Source: Acidimicrobiia bacterium
Lineage (GTDB): Bacteria > Actinomycetota > Acidimicrobiia > Spongiisociales > UBA5794
Direction of reading: 5' to 3'
Assembly (NCBI GenBank): GCA_029939995.1
Contig: JAOZRW010000003.1
Location: 1-50,662, forward strand
DNA length: 50,662 bases
Below the pieces are notes generated by a model. The model was not told where the DNA came from and made no database searches. It saw only the letters and a list, made by a program, of their open reading frames with translations. Both the position numbers and the translations under genes were made by a program. Numbering within the stretch: position 1 is the first letter of the stretch; each line of letters begins with the position of its first letter. Positions 9,393-18,602 of the stretch are shown here, in pieces.

Positions 9393-10700
9393 ATGCTGAC
9401 CGCCTTCAGGAACGCGTTCCGGATCCACGATCTGAGGAACAAGATCCTCTTCACGCTGTTCATCTTCGTTCTCTACCGGCTCGGGACGACCGTCCCGGTG
9501 CCCGGAGTGGACCTGGGTGCGATCAAGGAGTTCACCGACCGATCCGTCGACTCGGGGTTCGTCGGTCTGTTGAACCTGTTCTCCGGCGGCGCGTTGACGC
9601 GCCTGTCGGTGTTCGCTCTGGGGATCATGCCGTACATCACGGCGTCGATCATCCTTCAGCTTCTCGCCGTCGTGATCCCGAAACTGCAGGCGCTGCAGGA
9701 GGAGGGGGAGACGGGGCAGAAGGTCATCACCCAGTGGACACGGTACCTGACCGTTATCCTGGCGCTCCTCCAGTCGACCGGTTTCTCGTTCCTCTTCCAC
9801 TCCGGACAGCTGACCGGCGGCATCGACCTGATCCCGGACTACACGCCCCGCAACGTCATCATCATCGTGGTGACGATGACGGCCGGCACGGCGCTGCTCA
9901 TGTGGTTCGGCGAGCTGATCACCCAGCGAGGCGTCGGCAACGGCATGTCGCTGCTGATCTTCGTGTCGATCATCTCGCAGATCCCGTCCCAGCTGGTGAT
10001 CCTCAACGCCAACTCGCAGACGTACCAGTTCATCGTCATCGTCGCCGTGATGATCGCGTTGACGGTCGGGATCATCTTCATCGAGCAGGGACAGCGGCGG
10101 ATCCCCGTCCAGTTCTCCAAACGCGTCCGCGGCCGCAAGGTCATGGGCGGCCAGTCCACCTACATCCCGCTGAAGGTCAACATGGCCGGTGTGATCCCCG
10201 TCATCTTCGCGACGTCGATCATGTACTTCCCGGCGCTGATCGCATCGATCCTGCCGCCGACCGGTTGGGGTGCCACCGTGCGGAACTGGATCGACAACAA
10301 CCTGCTGTCGTCCAGCGGCGGCGGGTTCTCCCCGAGCCTCTGGTACATCTTCGTGCTTGCGCTGCTCGTGGTGTTCTTCACCTACTTCTACACGGCGATC
10401 CAGTTCGACCCGGAACGTCAGGCGGACATGATCCAGCGCCAGGGCGGGTTCATCCCCGGGATCCGTCCCGGACGGGCGACGGTGAACTACCTGCAGCACG
10501 TGCTGAGTCGGATCACGCTTCCGGGTGCCATGTACCTGGCCGTCGTGACGGTCCTGCCGTCCATCCTCGGGTGGGTCTGGGGCGTTCCGGTCGGCTTGTC
10601 CGGCGTGTCGATCATCATCGTGGCCGGTGTGGCGCTCGAGACGATGAAGCAAGTCGAATCGCAGTTGATGATGCGGAACTACGAAGGATTCCTCTCCTGA
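9393..10700 (+). CDS. secY: Protein translocase subunit SecY
   Basis: SecY (435 aa) is the channel subunit of the SecYEG translocon in the cytoplasmic membrane. The ten-helix pattern is visible, starting with FTLFIFVLYRLGTTVPVPGVD. Signature regions include LGIMPYITASIILQLL and EEGETGQKVITQWTRYLT, and the cytoplasmic C5 loop with RPGRATVNYLQHVLSRIT. An AAGAGGAG site lies upstream of the ATG. Its place between rplO and adk is the classical spc-operon position. Confidence 0.98.
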   Translation: MLTAFRNAFRIHDLRNKILFTLFIFVLYRLGTTVPVPGVDLGAIKEFTDRSVDSGFVGLLNLFSGGALTRLSVFALGIMPYITASIILQLLAVVIPKLQALQEEGETGQKVITQWTRYLTVILALLQSTGFSFLFHSGQLTGGIDLIPDYTPRNVIIIVVTMTAGTALLMWFGELITQRGVGNGMSLLIFVSIISQIPSQLVILNANSQTYQFIVIVAVMIALTVGIIFIEQGQRRIPVQFSKRVRGRKVMGGQSTYIPLKVNMAGVIPVIFATSIMYFPALIASILPPTGWGATVRNWIDNNLLSSSGGGFSPSLWYIFVLALLVVFFTYFYTAIQFDPERQADMIQRQGGFIPGIRPGRATVNYLQHVLSRITLPGAMYLAVVTVLPSILGWVWGVPVGLSGVSIIIVAGVALETMKQVESQLMMRNYEGFLS

Positions 10701-10785
10701 TAGGGGGATCCTGTGCGACGTTGCGGGGACGAAACACCGGGCCGCGGGCATGATTCGCCGTTTCGGCTGAGGGCCAACCTGCAAC

Positions 10786-10795
10786 CGGTAACCTG
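10786..10795 (+). promoter_or_regulatory. Possible internal promoter ahead of adk
   Basis: In the 122-base gap between secY and adk the sequence accggtaacctgg contains a TAACCT hexamer that fits an actinobacterial -10 element, about 30 bases upstream of the adk start. I see no convincing -35, so this is tentative. Confidence 0.35.
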
Positions 10796-10822
10796 GTCGG
10801 CACACGCACTCAGGAGCGACTG

Positions 10823-11380
10823 ATGGGAAGACGGATCCTGTTCATCGGGCCCCCCGGGGTCGGGAAGGGCACTCAGGCGAAGCGACTGGTCGACGCGCTC
10901 GGCATCCCTCACGTCGCGAGCGGCGACATGCTGCGGGAAGCCGTGGCGAACGACACGGAACTCGGGAGAGAGGCCCGTCGGTACATGGAAGCGGGCGAAC
11001 TCGTTCCGGACAAGCTCGTGATCTCGATGATCGAGTCGCGACTCCGGGAACAGGACGCTTACTGCGGCTACGTCCTCGACGGTTTCCCGCGCAACGTCCG
11101 CCAGGCCGAAGCGCTCACCAAGACGCTCGGCGACGAGGCGATCGAAGTCGTCCTCGTGCTGGATGTTGACGAAGAGGAGATCGTCGAACGCCTTCTGAAA
11201 CGCGCTGCGATCGAGGGCCGGTCCGACGACGACGAACCCACGATCCGCCACCGGCTCGAGGTCTTCCGCACGGAGACCGAGCCCCTGATCGGCTACTACG
11301 CCGACAGGGTCCAGCGAGTCGACGGCGTCGGCACGATCGACCAGGTGTTCTGCCGCGTCGTCAGCGGGATGATCTGCTGA
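10823..11380 (+). CDS. adk: Adenylate kinase, short-LID form
   Basis: Adenylate kinase (185 aa) interconverts ATP + AMP and 2 ADP. The P-loop (GPPGVGKGTQAKRL) is at residues 8-21, the AMP-binding region includes ASGDMLREAV, and YVLDGFPRN precedes the LID. The LID is short (EGRSDDDEPTIRHRLEVF) with no zinc-binding cysteines, as in mycobacterial enzymes of about 181 aa. An AGGAG site precedes the ATG and the stop overlaps map by one base. Confidence 0.97.
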   Translation: MGRRILFIGPPGVGKGTQAKRLVDALGIPHVASGDMLREAVANDTELGREARRYMEAGELVPDKLVISMIESRLREQDAYCGYVLDGFPRNVRQAEALTKTLGDEAIEVVLVLDVDEEEIVERLLKRAAIEGRSDDDEPTIRHRLEVFRTETEPLIGYYADRVQRVDGVGTIDQVFCRVVSGMIC

Positions 11381-12156
11381 TGGCCGGAGCAGGCGTCATC
11401 ACCAGGAAGAAGCCGGAAGACTTCGAGAAGATGGTGATCGCCGGACAGTGCGTCGCCGCCATGCATCAAGCGGTCCGGGACGCGGCTGCTCCGGGTGTCA
11501 CCACGCTCGAACTCGACGCGGTCGCGGCCGAGGTGGTTCGTGAGCGAGGGTGCAGGCCGTCGTTCCTCGGCTACCACGGGTTCCCCGGCACGATCTGCGC
11601 CTCACCCAACTCGGCGATCGTGCACGGCATCCCGGGCGGCTACACGCTCCGCAACGGCGACATCATCTCGATCGACGCCGGAGCGATCTACGAAGGATGG
11701 CACGGGGACGCGGCGTTCACCATGGCGATCGGAGACATCCCCGACGACGTGCAGCGATTGCTCGACGTCACCGAAGAAGCGTTGTGGAACGGCTTGCGCC
11801 AGGCGCGGCACGGGAATCGACTGGGAGACATCGGGCACGCCATCGAAGCGACGGCCGAGCCCGACGGGTTCGGTGTCGTGCGCGAGTACATCGGGCACGG
11901 GATCGGGCGACAGATGCACGAAGCGCCGAACGTCCCGAACTACGGGACGCCGGGGAAGGGGCTCAAGCTCAAGACCGGTATGGCGATCGCGATCGAACCG
12001 ATGTTCAACATGGGAACGGCCGAGACGGTGGCCCTCGAAGACGGATGGACGGTCGTCACCGCAGACGGCTCTCTCTCCGCTCACTTCGAGCACACGGTGC
12101 TGCTGACCGAGGAAGGGCCGCTCGTATCGACGCTCCCGGAGCCGCTTCTGCTCTGA
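11380..12156 (+). CDS. map: Type I methionine aminopeptidase
   Basis: Map (258 aa) removes the initiator Met from nascent proteins in the cytosol. The pita-bread fold metal ligands are visible: two Asp in SIDAGAIYEGWHGDAAFT, His in YIGHGIGRQMHEAP, Glu in AIAIEPMFNMG and Glu in SAHFEHTVLLTE. Length is that of the short type Ia form without an N-terminal zinc-finger extension. It is the last gene of the spc operon here; infA and rpmJ, which normally follow directly, are 18 kb away or missing. Confidence 0.97.
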   Translation: MAGAGVITRKKPEDFEKMVIAGQCVAAMHQAVRDAAAPGVTTLELDAVAAEVVRERGCRPSFLGYHGFPGTICASPNSAIVHGIPGGYTLRNGDIISIDAGAIYEGWHGDAAFTMAIGDIPDDVQRLLDVTEEALWNGLRQARHGNRLGDIGHAIEATAEPDGFGVVREYIGHGIGRQMHEAPNVPNYGTPGKGLKLKTGMAIAIEPMFNMGTAETVALEDGWTVVTADGSLSAHFEHTVLLTEEGPLVSTLPEPLLL

Positions 12157-12285
12157 GCCCCACACCGGAGCGTTCTTCCCTTGTCGCGTCCCCATGTTCG
12201 GCGTATGTTCGCGAAGAAGCGATAAGGATCCGGCCGATCAGGCCGATAGAGAGATACGGTTGCGAACCGTTGACAAGGAGCGATG
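12157..12285 (+). other. Intergenic region after map
   Basis: This 129-base spacer carries a short direct repeat (ggccgatcaggccgata) and a small palindrome acggtt-gcg-aaccgt at 12256-12270 just before the ribosome binding site of the first lipoprotein gene. The palindrome could be an operator or a weak hairpin. Confidence 0.4.
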
Positions 12286-12852
12286 ATGAAGTTGAAGACA
12301 CTGGTGATGCTCTTCGCCGTGCTCGCTTTGATGGCTTCCGCGTGCGGCGCGGCGGCGGACAAGATCTCTGAGAAGGCCGTCGAGAGCGCGGCCGAGAAAG
12401 CCATCGAGGAAGCATCCGGAGGCCAGGCCAACGTCGATATCTCCGGATCGGAGGACGCTCCGACCATCAAGGTCGAAACGGAAGAGGGGTCTGTGGCGTT
12501 CGGGGCCGGTGTCGACATGCCGGAGGAGATCACGATCCCGGTGCCCGACGGAGGGACCGTCCAGTCGGCGATGAGCTTCGACGACGGGTCGGCGCAAGCA
12601 TCCGTCGCATACGACCGGGATCGCTACGACGAACTGGTCTCGTTCTACGAGGACTGGGTGGCCGGCAACGGCGGCGATTCTTGGCAGAAGCAGACGCAAT
12701 CGATGGAGACCGGCGACGACACGATCCGGCAGACCTACTGGTTCGACGACGAGTCCGGCGCCGCGATCGGTGTGATGGACTGCGCCGCGTTCGGATCGGC
12801 CGGCGATGGTCTCGATGCCGCCTGTGTGTCGATCAGCCAGGGTGGTGCGTGA
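12286..12852 (+). CDS. Putative lipoprotein, copy 1 of a tandem pair
   Basis: This 188-aa protein is not one I recognise by family. It begins with a lipoprotein signal peptide (KLKTLVMLFAVLALMASAC), so Cys is the likely lipidated residue. A short helical stretch (ADKISEKAVESAAEKAIEEA) follows, then an acidic beta-rich domain with PVPDGGTVQSAMSF and a conserved DRYDELVSFYEDW motif. AAGGAG lies 5 nt before the ATG at 12286, a better spacing than for the ATG at 12283. The neighbouring gene is a clear paralogue with the same layout, so the two arose by duplication. Expected location is the outer face of the membrane. Confidence 0.85.
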   Translation: MKLKTLVMLFAVLALMASACGAAADKISEKAVESAAEKAIEEASGGQANVDISGSEDAPTIKVETEEGSVAFGAGVDMPEEITIPVPDGGTVQSAMSFDDGSAQASVAYDRDRYDELVSFYEDWVAGNGGDSWQKQTQSMETGDDTIRQTYWFDDESGAAIGVMDCAAFGSAGDGLDAACVSISQGGA

Positions 12853-12863
12853 GCCGGGAAGGG

Positions 12864-12869
12864 TAATCT
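12864..12869 (+). promoter_or_regulatory. Putative -10 element for the second lipoprotein gene
   Basis: TAATCT in gggtaatctgg lies 35 bases before the ATG at 12905 and suits a -10 hexamer. No strong -35 is visible. Confidence 0.4.
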
Positions 12870-12904
12870 GGCCGTTCGTGGAGTCCTCAACATGGAGTGT
12901 GACG

Positions 12905-13465
12905 ATGAGTAGAACAATGAAGACGATGGTGGCTTTGCTCGCGGTACTCGCCCTCGTGGCGTCCGCGTGCGGTGCGGCGGCCGACAAGATCTCGGAAGAG
13001 GCCGCTCAGAAGGCCGCCGAGAAGCTGATCGAAGCGAGCTCGGATGGTGACGTCAGCGTCGATATCTCCGGTGATGGAGACGACGCGACGGTGAAGGTGG
13101 AAACCGAGGACGGGTCGATGTCATTCGGGGCCGGATCGGAGATGCCGGAGGGTCTCGAGATTCCCGTGCCGGACGGCGGGGTCGTGCAGACTTCGTTCTC
13201 GGGTAGCGACGGCATCATGGTGTCGATCGTCTACGACGGGGATCGCTACGAGGAGATCGTCGCTTTCTACGATGACTGGACGGCAGGCTCCGGCGACGAC
13301 TGGCAGAAACAGACGCTGGACATGAGCAGCGACGGGGAGACGTACCGCAACACGGTGTGGGTGGTCGACGGCAGCGACGACGTCATCAACGTCGGGGACT
13401 GCACTGCCGTGGGCTCGGATGACATGGAGCCGAACTCCGTCTGCCTGACCGTGGGCCAGGGCTGA
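12905..13465 (+). CDS. Putative lipoprotein, copy 2 of a tandem pair
   Basis: A 186-aa paralogue of the upstream gene: signal peptide ending LALVASAC, the same ADKISEEAAQKAAEKLIEA helix, VDISG repeat, FGAG..MPE..IPVPDGG segment, and DRYEEIVAFYDDW followed by WQKQT. Two Cys near the C-terminus (VGDCTAVG and NSVCLTVG) match copy 1 (MDCAAFG, AACVSIS) and may form a disulfide outside the cell. The ATG at 12905 has GGAG 7 nt upstream. Function is unknown. A strong hairpin follows. Confidence 0.85.
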   Translation: MSRTMKTMVALLAVLALVASACGAAADKISEEAAQKAAEKLIEASSDGDVSVDISGDGDDATVKVETEDGSMSFGAGSEMPEGLEIPVPDGGVVQTSFSGSDGIMVSIVYDGDRYEEIVAFYDDWTAGSGDDWQKQTLDMSSDGETYRNTVWVVDGSDDVINVGDCTAVGSDDMEPNSVCLTVGQG

Positions 13466-13510
13466 CCCCGAGTTCTCCGACGCCCGGCGAACCACGGGCG
13501 GCAAGACCCT

Positions 13511-13547
13511 ATACGCACCTGCGAGCCCAGGGCTCGCAGGTGCGTAT
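13511..13547. terminator. Bidirectional terminator hairpin, 18-bp perfect arms
   Basis: atacgcacctgcgagccc and its exact reverse complement are separated by one base. It lies between the convergent lipoprotein gene (+) and the PucR-type regulator gene (-), overlapping the last base of the latter's stop codon, so it probably ends transcription from both sides. Confidence 0.85.
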
Positions 13548-15109
13548 CACGTGGGGGCGTGCATCTCGCCGATGAGGAGGGCGACCTGGAGTTCGAGGCG
13601 GCGTGTGGCGTCGGTTGAGAACGGGCCGACCAGGCGCTCGAGCTGGGTCGCACGATTGCGGATGGTGTTGTAGTGGTAGTGCTGGATCCGGGCGGTTTCG
13701 GCCACGTTCAGGTTGGTCTCGAGGAGAACCTCGAGCGTCCGGCGCAGCTCCGCCCGGTCTCCCGACGGTTCGTACAGCTCTCCGAGTGCCTCGCGAGCGA
13801 ACGTCTGGAGGACACCGGCGTCGACTTCGGAGAGCAGCCGGAAGACGCCGAGATCCGTGAACCGCGTGACTCCTCCCGGTCCCCTCACGACGTTCGCGAC
13901 CCTGGTCGCCGTACGGGCCTGCTCCCACCCCTTCCAGAGGCCCGACGAGTCGTCGACCTCTGCCGAGATCCCCACGGACCAGGTTCGCCGCACGAGGCGG
14001 GCCATCGCCTCATCGGCGGCCTCGACCGCGGTCGTCTCCGGGTCGCCGGCGGCGGAGCCGCCGCTGCCGACGATCGCCACGACCTCGCCGTTGACGATCG
14101 CATGCGGGGCGTGCAGCCCCCTGGCCTTCAGCGACCATCCGAGTGCATCTCTCGCTCGCTCGAGGTAGGGGGTGGCGTCGAGCGTGACGGGTTTCAGGTT
14201 CACCACGACGGACGGATACGAGATGTTCCAATCGAGCGCCTGGCAGCGTCGCCTCACGTCCCGGTCGTCGAGCCGGCTCTCGAGGAGTTGCTCGAGGAAC
14301 TCGGCTCGAAACTGTCGATCCACCGACGCGACGGCGATCTCGCGAGACGCGGCGAGCGCCATGATCTGTGCGCTCGTCGGGACGAGACCGGGGAAGAAGC
14401 TCGCGATCGGTCCCTGCTTCGGGAACACGTAGAGATGGCCGACGTAGGTTGATCCGAAGACGATCGGCGCCGCAGCCGCTCCTTCGAAACGGCGCCCGGC
14501 GGGTGGATTCCCGATCTCGTCGAGGACGCCGTCGTTGCTCGCGTGGTGGGCCAGTACGTCGTTGCCCGGTCCCAGAACCACCACCTCGCACCCCGTGAGA
14601 TCGGCGAGCCGCGCCGCGACCTCGACCGGTCCGCCGCCCGCCAGCGCAACTCTCATGAGCTCCTGCTCTCGGTCGCTCTTTCGGTGAAGGCCGCCGAGCA
14701 GCAACGAGCCTCTGGCCCGGTACACGTCTGCGATGAGGTCGTCGAACGAGACGGCGGCGGGAAGCGACAGGATGGGGAGCCCCCGGCGGCGGGCAGCGTC
14801 CAAGGCGTCGGCGCCTATCTCGTTGATGTAGGGGCCGAGCTTGACCCCGAAGCCCGCGAGGTCGAGATCGGCCAACTCCTCGATGAGCGCGGCCAGGTCG
14901 CGATTCCCGGCGGCGAGCGAGTAGCCCACGGTGATCAGCAGCTCGCGGCTCTTGACCCACGGTGTGATGCTCGGATTCTCCATGATGTTGACCGACGAGA
15001 CGATGCCGTCGAGACCGGATGCGCCGGCCAGGACCTCCGTTCCCTGGAAGCCGGGGGTCGCCAACACGTCCCGGAGGGTGAGCTGCTCGCCGCGGTAGGA
15101 ACTTGCCAT
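13547..15109 (-). CDS. PucR-family transcriptional regulator
   Basis: A 520-aa cytosolic regulator. The N-terminal PucR domain (about residues 8-125) starts [20 protein letters not shown] and contains the [23 protein letters not shown] stretch. A central sensor-like region follows, and the C-terminal helix-turn-helix ([25 protein letters not shown]) is the typical PucR HTH. The family controls purine and other nucleobase-nitrogen catabolism. I start at the ATG complementary to 15107-15109 (GGTGA 4 nt upstream); an alternative ATG at 15127 would add six residues. It is divergent from the amidohydrolase gene, so it is the likely regulator of the catabolic block. Confidence 0.92.
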   Translation of the reverse strand: MASSYRGEQLTLRDVLATPGFQGTEVLAGASGLDGIVSSVNIMENPSITPWVKSRELLITVGYSLAAGNRDLAALIEELADLDLAGFGVKLGPYINEIGADALDAARRRGLPILSLPAAVSFDDLIADVYRARGSLLLGGLHRKSDREQELMRVALAGGGPVEVAARLADLTGCEVVVLGPGNDVLAHHASNDGVLDEIGNPPAGRRFEGAAAAPIVFGSTYVGHLYVFPKQGPIASFFPGLVPTSAQIMALAASREIAVASVDRQFRAEFLEQLLESRLDDRDVRRRCQALDWNISYPSVVVNLKPVTLDATPYLERARDALGWSLKARGLHAPHAIVNGEVVAIVGSGGSAAGDPETTAVEAADEAMARLVRRTWSVGISAEVDDSSGLWKGWEQARTATRVANVVRGPGGVTRFTDLGVFRLLSEVDAGVLQTFAREALGELYEPSGDRAELRRTLEVLLETNLNVAETARIQHYHYNTIRNRATQLERLVGPFSTDATRRLELQVALLIGEMHAPT

Positions 15110-15173
15110 TGAATCACCGATCGTCATGGCAACTGATGCTAGTGCTATCGGGGTGCGGTTCCCGTACTCTGAT

Positions 15174-15186
15174 ACCGAAGTTCGGT
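15174..15186. promoter_or_regulatory. Candidate operator palindrome in the divergent promoter region
   Basis: ACCGAA-G-TTCGGT is a perfect 6-bp inverted repeat with a one-base centre, located in the 100-base gap between the PucR-type gene and the amidohydrolase gene. Its position suggests regulator binding; this is inferred only from position and symmetry. Confidence 0.45.
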
Positions 15187-15209
15187 CTGTCGCTACAGGA
15201 GGCGAATTC

Positions 15210-16307
15210 ATGCCTGTTGAGGTACGCAAGGTTGTGCTCGAGAGCGTCAGTGACGCATCCGGATTGGCCGCACTGATCGACGAAGGGGCGTTCGAGGCCG
15301 ACGGCGTTGTCGCCGTCGTCGGCAAGACCGAGGGAAACGGCGGGGTCAACGACTTCACCAGGATCCTCGCCGACCAGGCGTTCCGGAAGGTGCTCATGGA
15401 GAAGGGCACCCGGCCCCAGGACGAGGTCGATGCCATCCCCATGGTGTGGTCCGGCGGAACGGACGGCATCCTCTGTCCGCACGCCACCATCTTCGCCAAC
15501 GTCGAGGGTGACGGTGAGGCATCCGACGAGCCCCGTCTCGCCGTCGGGTACGCGATGAGCGACGTCATCCTCCCCGAGGACATCGGCCGTCCCGCCATGG
15601 TCGCCAAGGTCGCCGAAGGTGTTCACCGCGCGATGCGCGCCGCAGGCATCGAAGACCCCGCGGACGTTCACTACGTTCAGACGAAGACGCCGCTGCTCGT
15701 CATGGACACCATCAACGACGCGAAGTCCCGGGGGCACACCGTGTACACCGAGGATCCGCTCGAGTCGATGAACGTGTCGAACGGGACGTCGGGTCTCGGC
15801 ATCGCCGTCGCCCTCGGTGAGATCGAGATGCCGACCGCCGAGCAGATCGGACACGATCTCAGCCTCTACTCGTCCGTCGCCTCCTGCTCGTCCGGTGTCG
15901 AACTGGACCGGGCACAGACGGTCGTCGTCGGAAACGTTCGCGGAGCCGGCGGCCGCTACCGGATCGGACACGACGTGATGAACGACGCTCTCGACGTCGA
16001 AGGCGTGTACCGGGCGATCCGCTCGGCCGGTCTCGACCTGCCCGAGTGCGCCCGCGCCGACGATCTCAACGGCAAGCTCGTCAACGTCTTCGTCAAGTGC
16101 GAAGCGGATCCGACGTCGCGCCTGCGCGGTCGGAGGCAGGTGGCGTTGGACGACTCCGACGTCCACCACCATCGTCACATCAAAGCCGCCGTCGGCGGCG
16201 TCGTGGCCTGCGCCATCAACGATCCCGCAGCGTTCGTCTCCGTCGCTGCGATCCATCAGGGCCCGTCCGGTGGCGGTCCCGTCGCCGCGATCGTGGATCT
16301 CGGCTGA
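15210..16307 (+). CDS. Ring-opening amidohydrolase (barbiturase / cyanuric acid hydrolase family)
   Basis: A 365-aa member of the AtzD/TrzD/barbiturase family, which hydrolyses a six-membered cyclic imide. The three internal repeats each carry a Lys/Ser pair: K39 in VVGKTEGNG and S81 in WSGGTDG; Lys in VQTKTPLL and S227 in SCSSGVEL; Lys in VFVKCEADP, with the terminal HQGPSGGGP loop. AGGAGG lies 7 nt before the ATG at 15210; the longer track start at 15126 overlaps the divergent promoter and is rejected. Sequence alone does not decide barbiturate versus cyanurate, but the uracil permease, cytosine deaminase and Mo-hydroxylase nearby favour barbiturate (product 3-oxo-3-ureidopropanoate). Confidence 0.93.
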   Translation: MPVEVRKVVLESVSDASGLAALIDEGAFEADGVVAVVGKTEGNGGVNDFTRILADQAFRKVLMEKGTRPQDEVDAIPMVWSGGTDGILCPHATIFANVEGDGEASDEPRLAVGYAMSDVILPEDIGRPAMVAKVAEGVHRAMRAAGIEDPADVHYVQTKTPLLVMDTINDAKSRGHTVYTEDPLESMNVSNGTSGLGIAVALGEIEMPTAEQIGHDLSLYSSVASCSSGVELDRAQTVVVGNVRGAGGRYRIGHDVMNDALDVEGVYRAIRSAGLDLPECARADDLNGKLVNVFVKCEADPTSRLRGRRQVALDDSDVHHHRHIKAAVGGVVACAINDPAAFVSVAAIHQGPSGGGPVAAIVDLG

Positions 16308-16312
16308 GAGGC

Positions 16313-17188
16313 ATGACCGCACGAGCGGTTGCAACTCGTCCCGCGCCGGCACCCGTCCGGGTGCCGGCGGTGGCGAGTACCGCCATCGAGGACATTCTGA
16401 GAGGGACACCTCTCCCGGCGACCGTGCTGGGAACATCCAGTCACGCCGCCTGGCTCCTCGCCGGTGATCGCGTCGTCGTCGTCACGACGCGTGACGCAAC
16501 CCGCCTCCCGAACGGCGTCGAGATCGCCGAAGCGGGAGGATCCCGTCCGTTCGACCCGATCCGGCACGGCTCGCATGCGGTCATCGGAAGCGATCGAATC
16601 CGGATCGGAGACCTCGAGATCGACGTCGCCCGATGGTGGGATCCCCGACCGGTCCTCGCCCCGGTGGCGCGCGAAGTTGCGCGTGCCGCACTCCGGGGGC
16701 TGCCGTCGACGGTGAACGGGGTCGATCACTGCGTGATCGGGCACGCACTGGCGACCCGATCGCCGATCGGACTCATCGAAGCCGTCGGGCGACTCCTCGG
16801 CAGAGGACCGGGGCTGACGCCCGAGGCCGACGACTACGTCGCAGGAGCGCTCGCAGCGACACGCATCGTCGGAGAGGCGATGGATCGTCGCGAATCGATC
16901 GAGATGCTCGACGCGGCCGCTCCCACCATCCGCAGCGTCGCCGACGATCGGACCACGACGTTCTCCGCCGCTCTCGTCGGCCATGCCGTACGCGGACAGG
17001 TCGCCGCGCCCGCCTCCGCACTGCTCCGGGCCATCGCCGGCCGGGGGGACGTCGCGACCGCTCACCGCAAGGTGCTGGAGATCGGCCACACCTCCGGGCC
17101 CGCACTCGCCGCCGGGATGGTGCTCGGCACCCGTTCACTCATCGAGGAAGTCGTTTCAACGGAGGTACTACATGATCTCGCGAGTTGA
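16313..17188 (+). CDS. DUF2877 protein (AllH/YlbF-like), carbamoyltransferase-complex subunit
   Basis: A 291-aa DUF2877 protein. The family signature is visible as GRGPGLTPEADDYVAGAL near residues 163-180 and GHTSGPALAAGMVLG near the C-terminus. In E. coli the homologue YlbF (AllH) works with FdrA (AllF) and YlbE (AllG) as oxamate carbamoyltransferase, the last step of anaerobic allantoin use. The start is the ATG at 16313, five bases after the amidohydrolase stop; the track start at 16046 lies inside that gene. It overlaps fdrA by 17 bases. The exact substrate here is inferred. Confidence 0.87.
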   Translation: MTARAVATRPAPAPVRVPAVASTAIEDILRGTPLPATVLGTSSHAAWLLAGDRVVVVTTRDATRLPNGVEIAEAGGSRPFDPIRHGSHAVIGSDRIRIGDLEIDVARWWDPRPVLAPVAREVARAALRGLPSTVNGVDHCVIGHALATRSPIGLIEAVGRLLGRGPGLTPEADDYVAGALAATRIVGEAMDRRESIEMLDAAAPTIRSVADDRTTTFSAALVGHAVRGQVAAPASALLRAIAGRGDVATAHRKVLEIGHTSGPALAAGMVLGTRSLIEEVVSTEVLHDLAS

Positions 17189-18602
17189 GGTCCATCGAGG
17201 CCGCTACCACGATTCGGTCCGGTTGATGCAGGCGAGCAAGGCGCTCCAGGAGGTGCCGGGAGTCACCGACGCGCTCGTCGCGATGGCAACCGAACTGAAC
17301 CTGAGCCTCCTCGCCGACATGGAATTCGACATGGATGAGGTCGCCGGCATCGGCCCCAACGATCTCCTCCTCGCCATCCGGGCAGAGACGGAAGAGGCCA
17401 TCGAGGCGGCTCACCGGGCGCTCGACGAGGCGCTCACTCCGAAGGTCGTGCCCAGCGGCGGCCTCGACGGTCCCGACCCGAAGACGATCGGAACCGCGGC
17501 CCGGCTCAACGGAGCCAACGTAGCGCTGCTGTCGGTCCCCGGCGAGCATGCGTTCGTCGAGGCGATGGAGGCGCTCCAGGACGGCCTCCACGTCATGATC
17601 TTCAGCGACAACGTCCCGATCGAACAGGAGATCACCCTCAAGGAGTACGGCGTGTCGCGCGACCTGCTCGTCATGGGGCCCGACTGCGGAACGACGATCG
17701 TCAACGGCCTCGGCCTCGGATTCGCCAACGCCGTGCAACCGGGACCGGTGAGCATGGTCGGTGCATCCGGGACGGGGATCCAGGAGATGTGCGCCCTCCT
17801 CGACGACGCCGGCGTCGGCGTGAAGCACGCCCTCGGAACCGGGAGCCACGACCTGTCGGAGGACGTCGGCGCCTCCTCGACGTTGCAGGCGCTCGAAGCC
17901 CTCGACGCCGACCCCGAAACCGAACTGATCGTCGTCATCTCGAAGCCGCCGGCGGCGGCGGTCGCAGACAAGGTCCGGCGCGTCGCCTCAGAATGCGCCA
18001 CCCCGGTCGTGATCACCTTCATGGGGGAGACCACGCTCGAAGAGGGCGCCGGTGAGGTGCTCGACGCGCTCGGCAAGCCGCGACCCGACTACGGGTCCTG
18101 GGAAGCGCCGGAGCGAGAGCACCGGCCCGGATCGGTGCGCGGGCTCTTCTCGGGCGGGACGCTCCGCTCGGAGGCGCGGCACGTAGCCATGCCCTACCTC
18201 GGCCCCATCGGAACCAGGGAAGAGGACGAGGGGCACACCTTCATCGACTACGGCGACGACGAGTACACGCAGGGCCGGGCCCACCCGATGATCGACCAGA
18301 CGGTGCGGGTCGAGCGGCTGGCCGCGACCGCCCACGATGAGACCGTGGGCGTGGTGCTGATGGACGTCGTCCTCGGATACGGATCCAACGCGAACCCGGC
18401 GGCGGAACTCGCCCCGATCGTGCGCAGGGTCGTCGACTCCGGCGTGGCCGTCGTCGTGTCGCTGTGCGGCACCAGGGGCGATCCTCAGGGACGCGACGCG
18501 CAGGCGACGGCGCTCAACGAAGCGGGAGCGTCGGTGTACCTGTCCAACGCTGCGGCGGCACGCGAAGCGGTGCGTCTGGCGACCACAAGGAGCTCATCAT
18601 GA
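17172..18602 (+). CDS. fdrA: FdrA/AllF-like acyl-CoA synthetase-fold protein
   Basis: A 476-aa FdrA-family protein with the succinyl-CoA synthetase alpha-like architecture. Motifs seen are GPNDLLLAIRAETEEA near the start, VMGPDCGTTIVNG, a nucleotide/phosphate loop SMVGASGTGIQEMCAL, a histidine-containing ALGTGSHDLSE, and GRAHPMID near residue 373. GGAGG lies 6 nt before the ATG at 17172. In E. coli FdrA is a subunit of oxamate carbamoyltransferase, which uses phosphate to make carbamoyl phosphate. Gene order amidohydrolase-DUF2877-fdrA-DUF1116 with overlaps indicates one complex and one transcript. Confidence 0.9.
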   Translation: MISRVEVHRGRYHDSVRLMQASKALQEVPGVTDALVAMATELNLSLLADMEFDMDEVAGIGPNDLLLAIRAETEEAIEAAHRALDEALTPKVVPSGGLDGPDPKTIGTAARLNGANVALLSVPGEHAFVEAMEALQDGLHVMIFSDNVPIEQEITLKEYGVSRDLLVMGPDCGTTIVNGLGLGFANAVQPGPVSMVGASGTGIQEMCALLDDAGVGVKHALGTGSHDLSEDVGASSTLQALEALDADPETELIVVISKPPAAAVADKVRRVASECATPVVITFMGETTLEEGAGEVLDALGKPRPDYGSWEAPEREHRPGSVRGLFSGGTLRSEARHVAMPYLGPIGTREEDEGHTFIDYGDDEYTQGRAHPMIDQTVRVERLAATAHDETVGVVLMDVVLGYGSNANPAAELAPIVRRVVDSGVAVVVSLCGTRGDPQGRDAQATALNEAGASVYLSNAAAAREAVRLATTRSSS

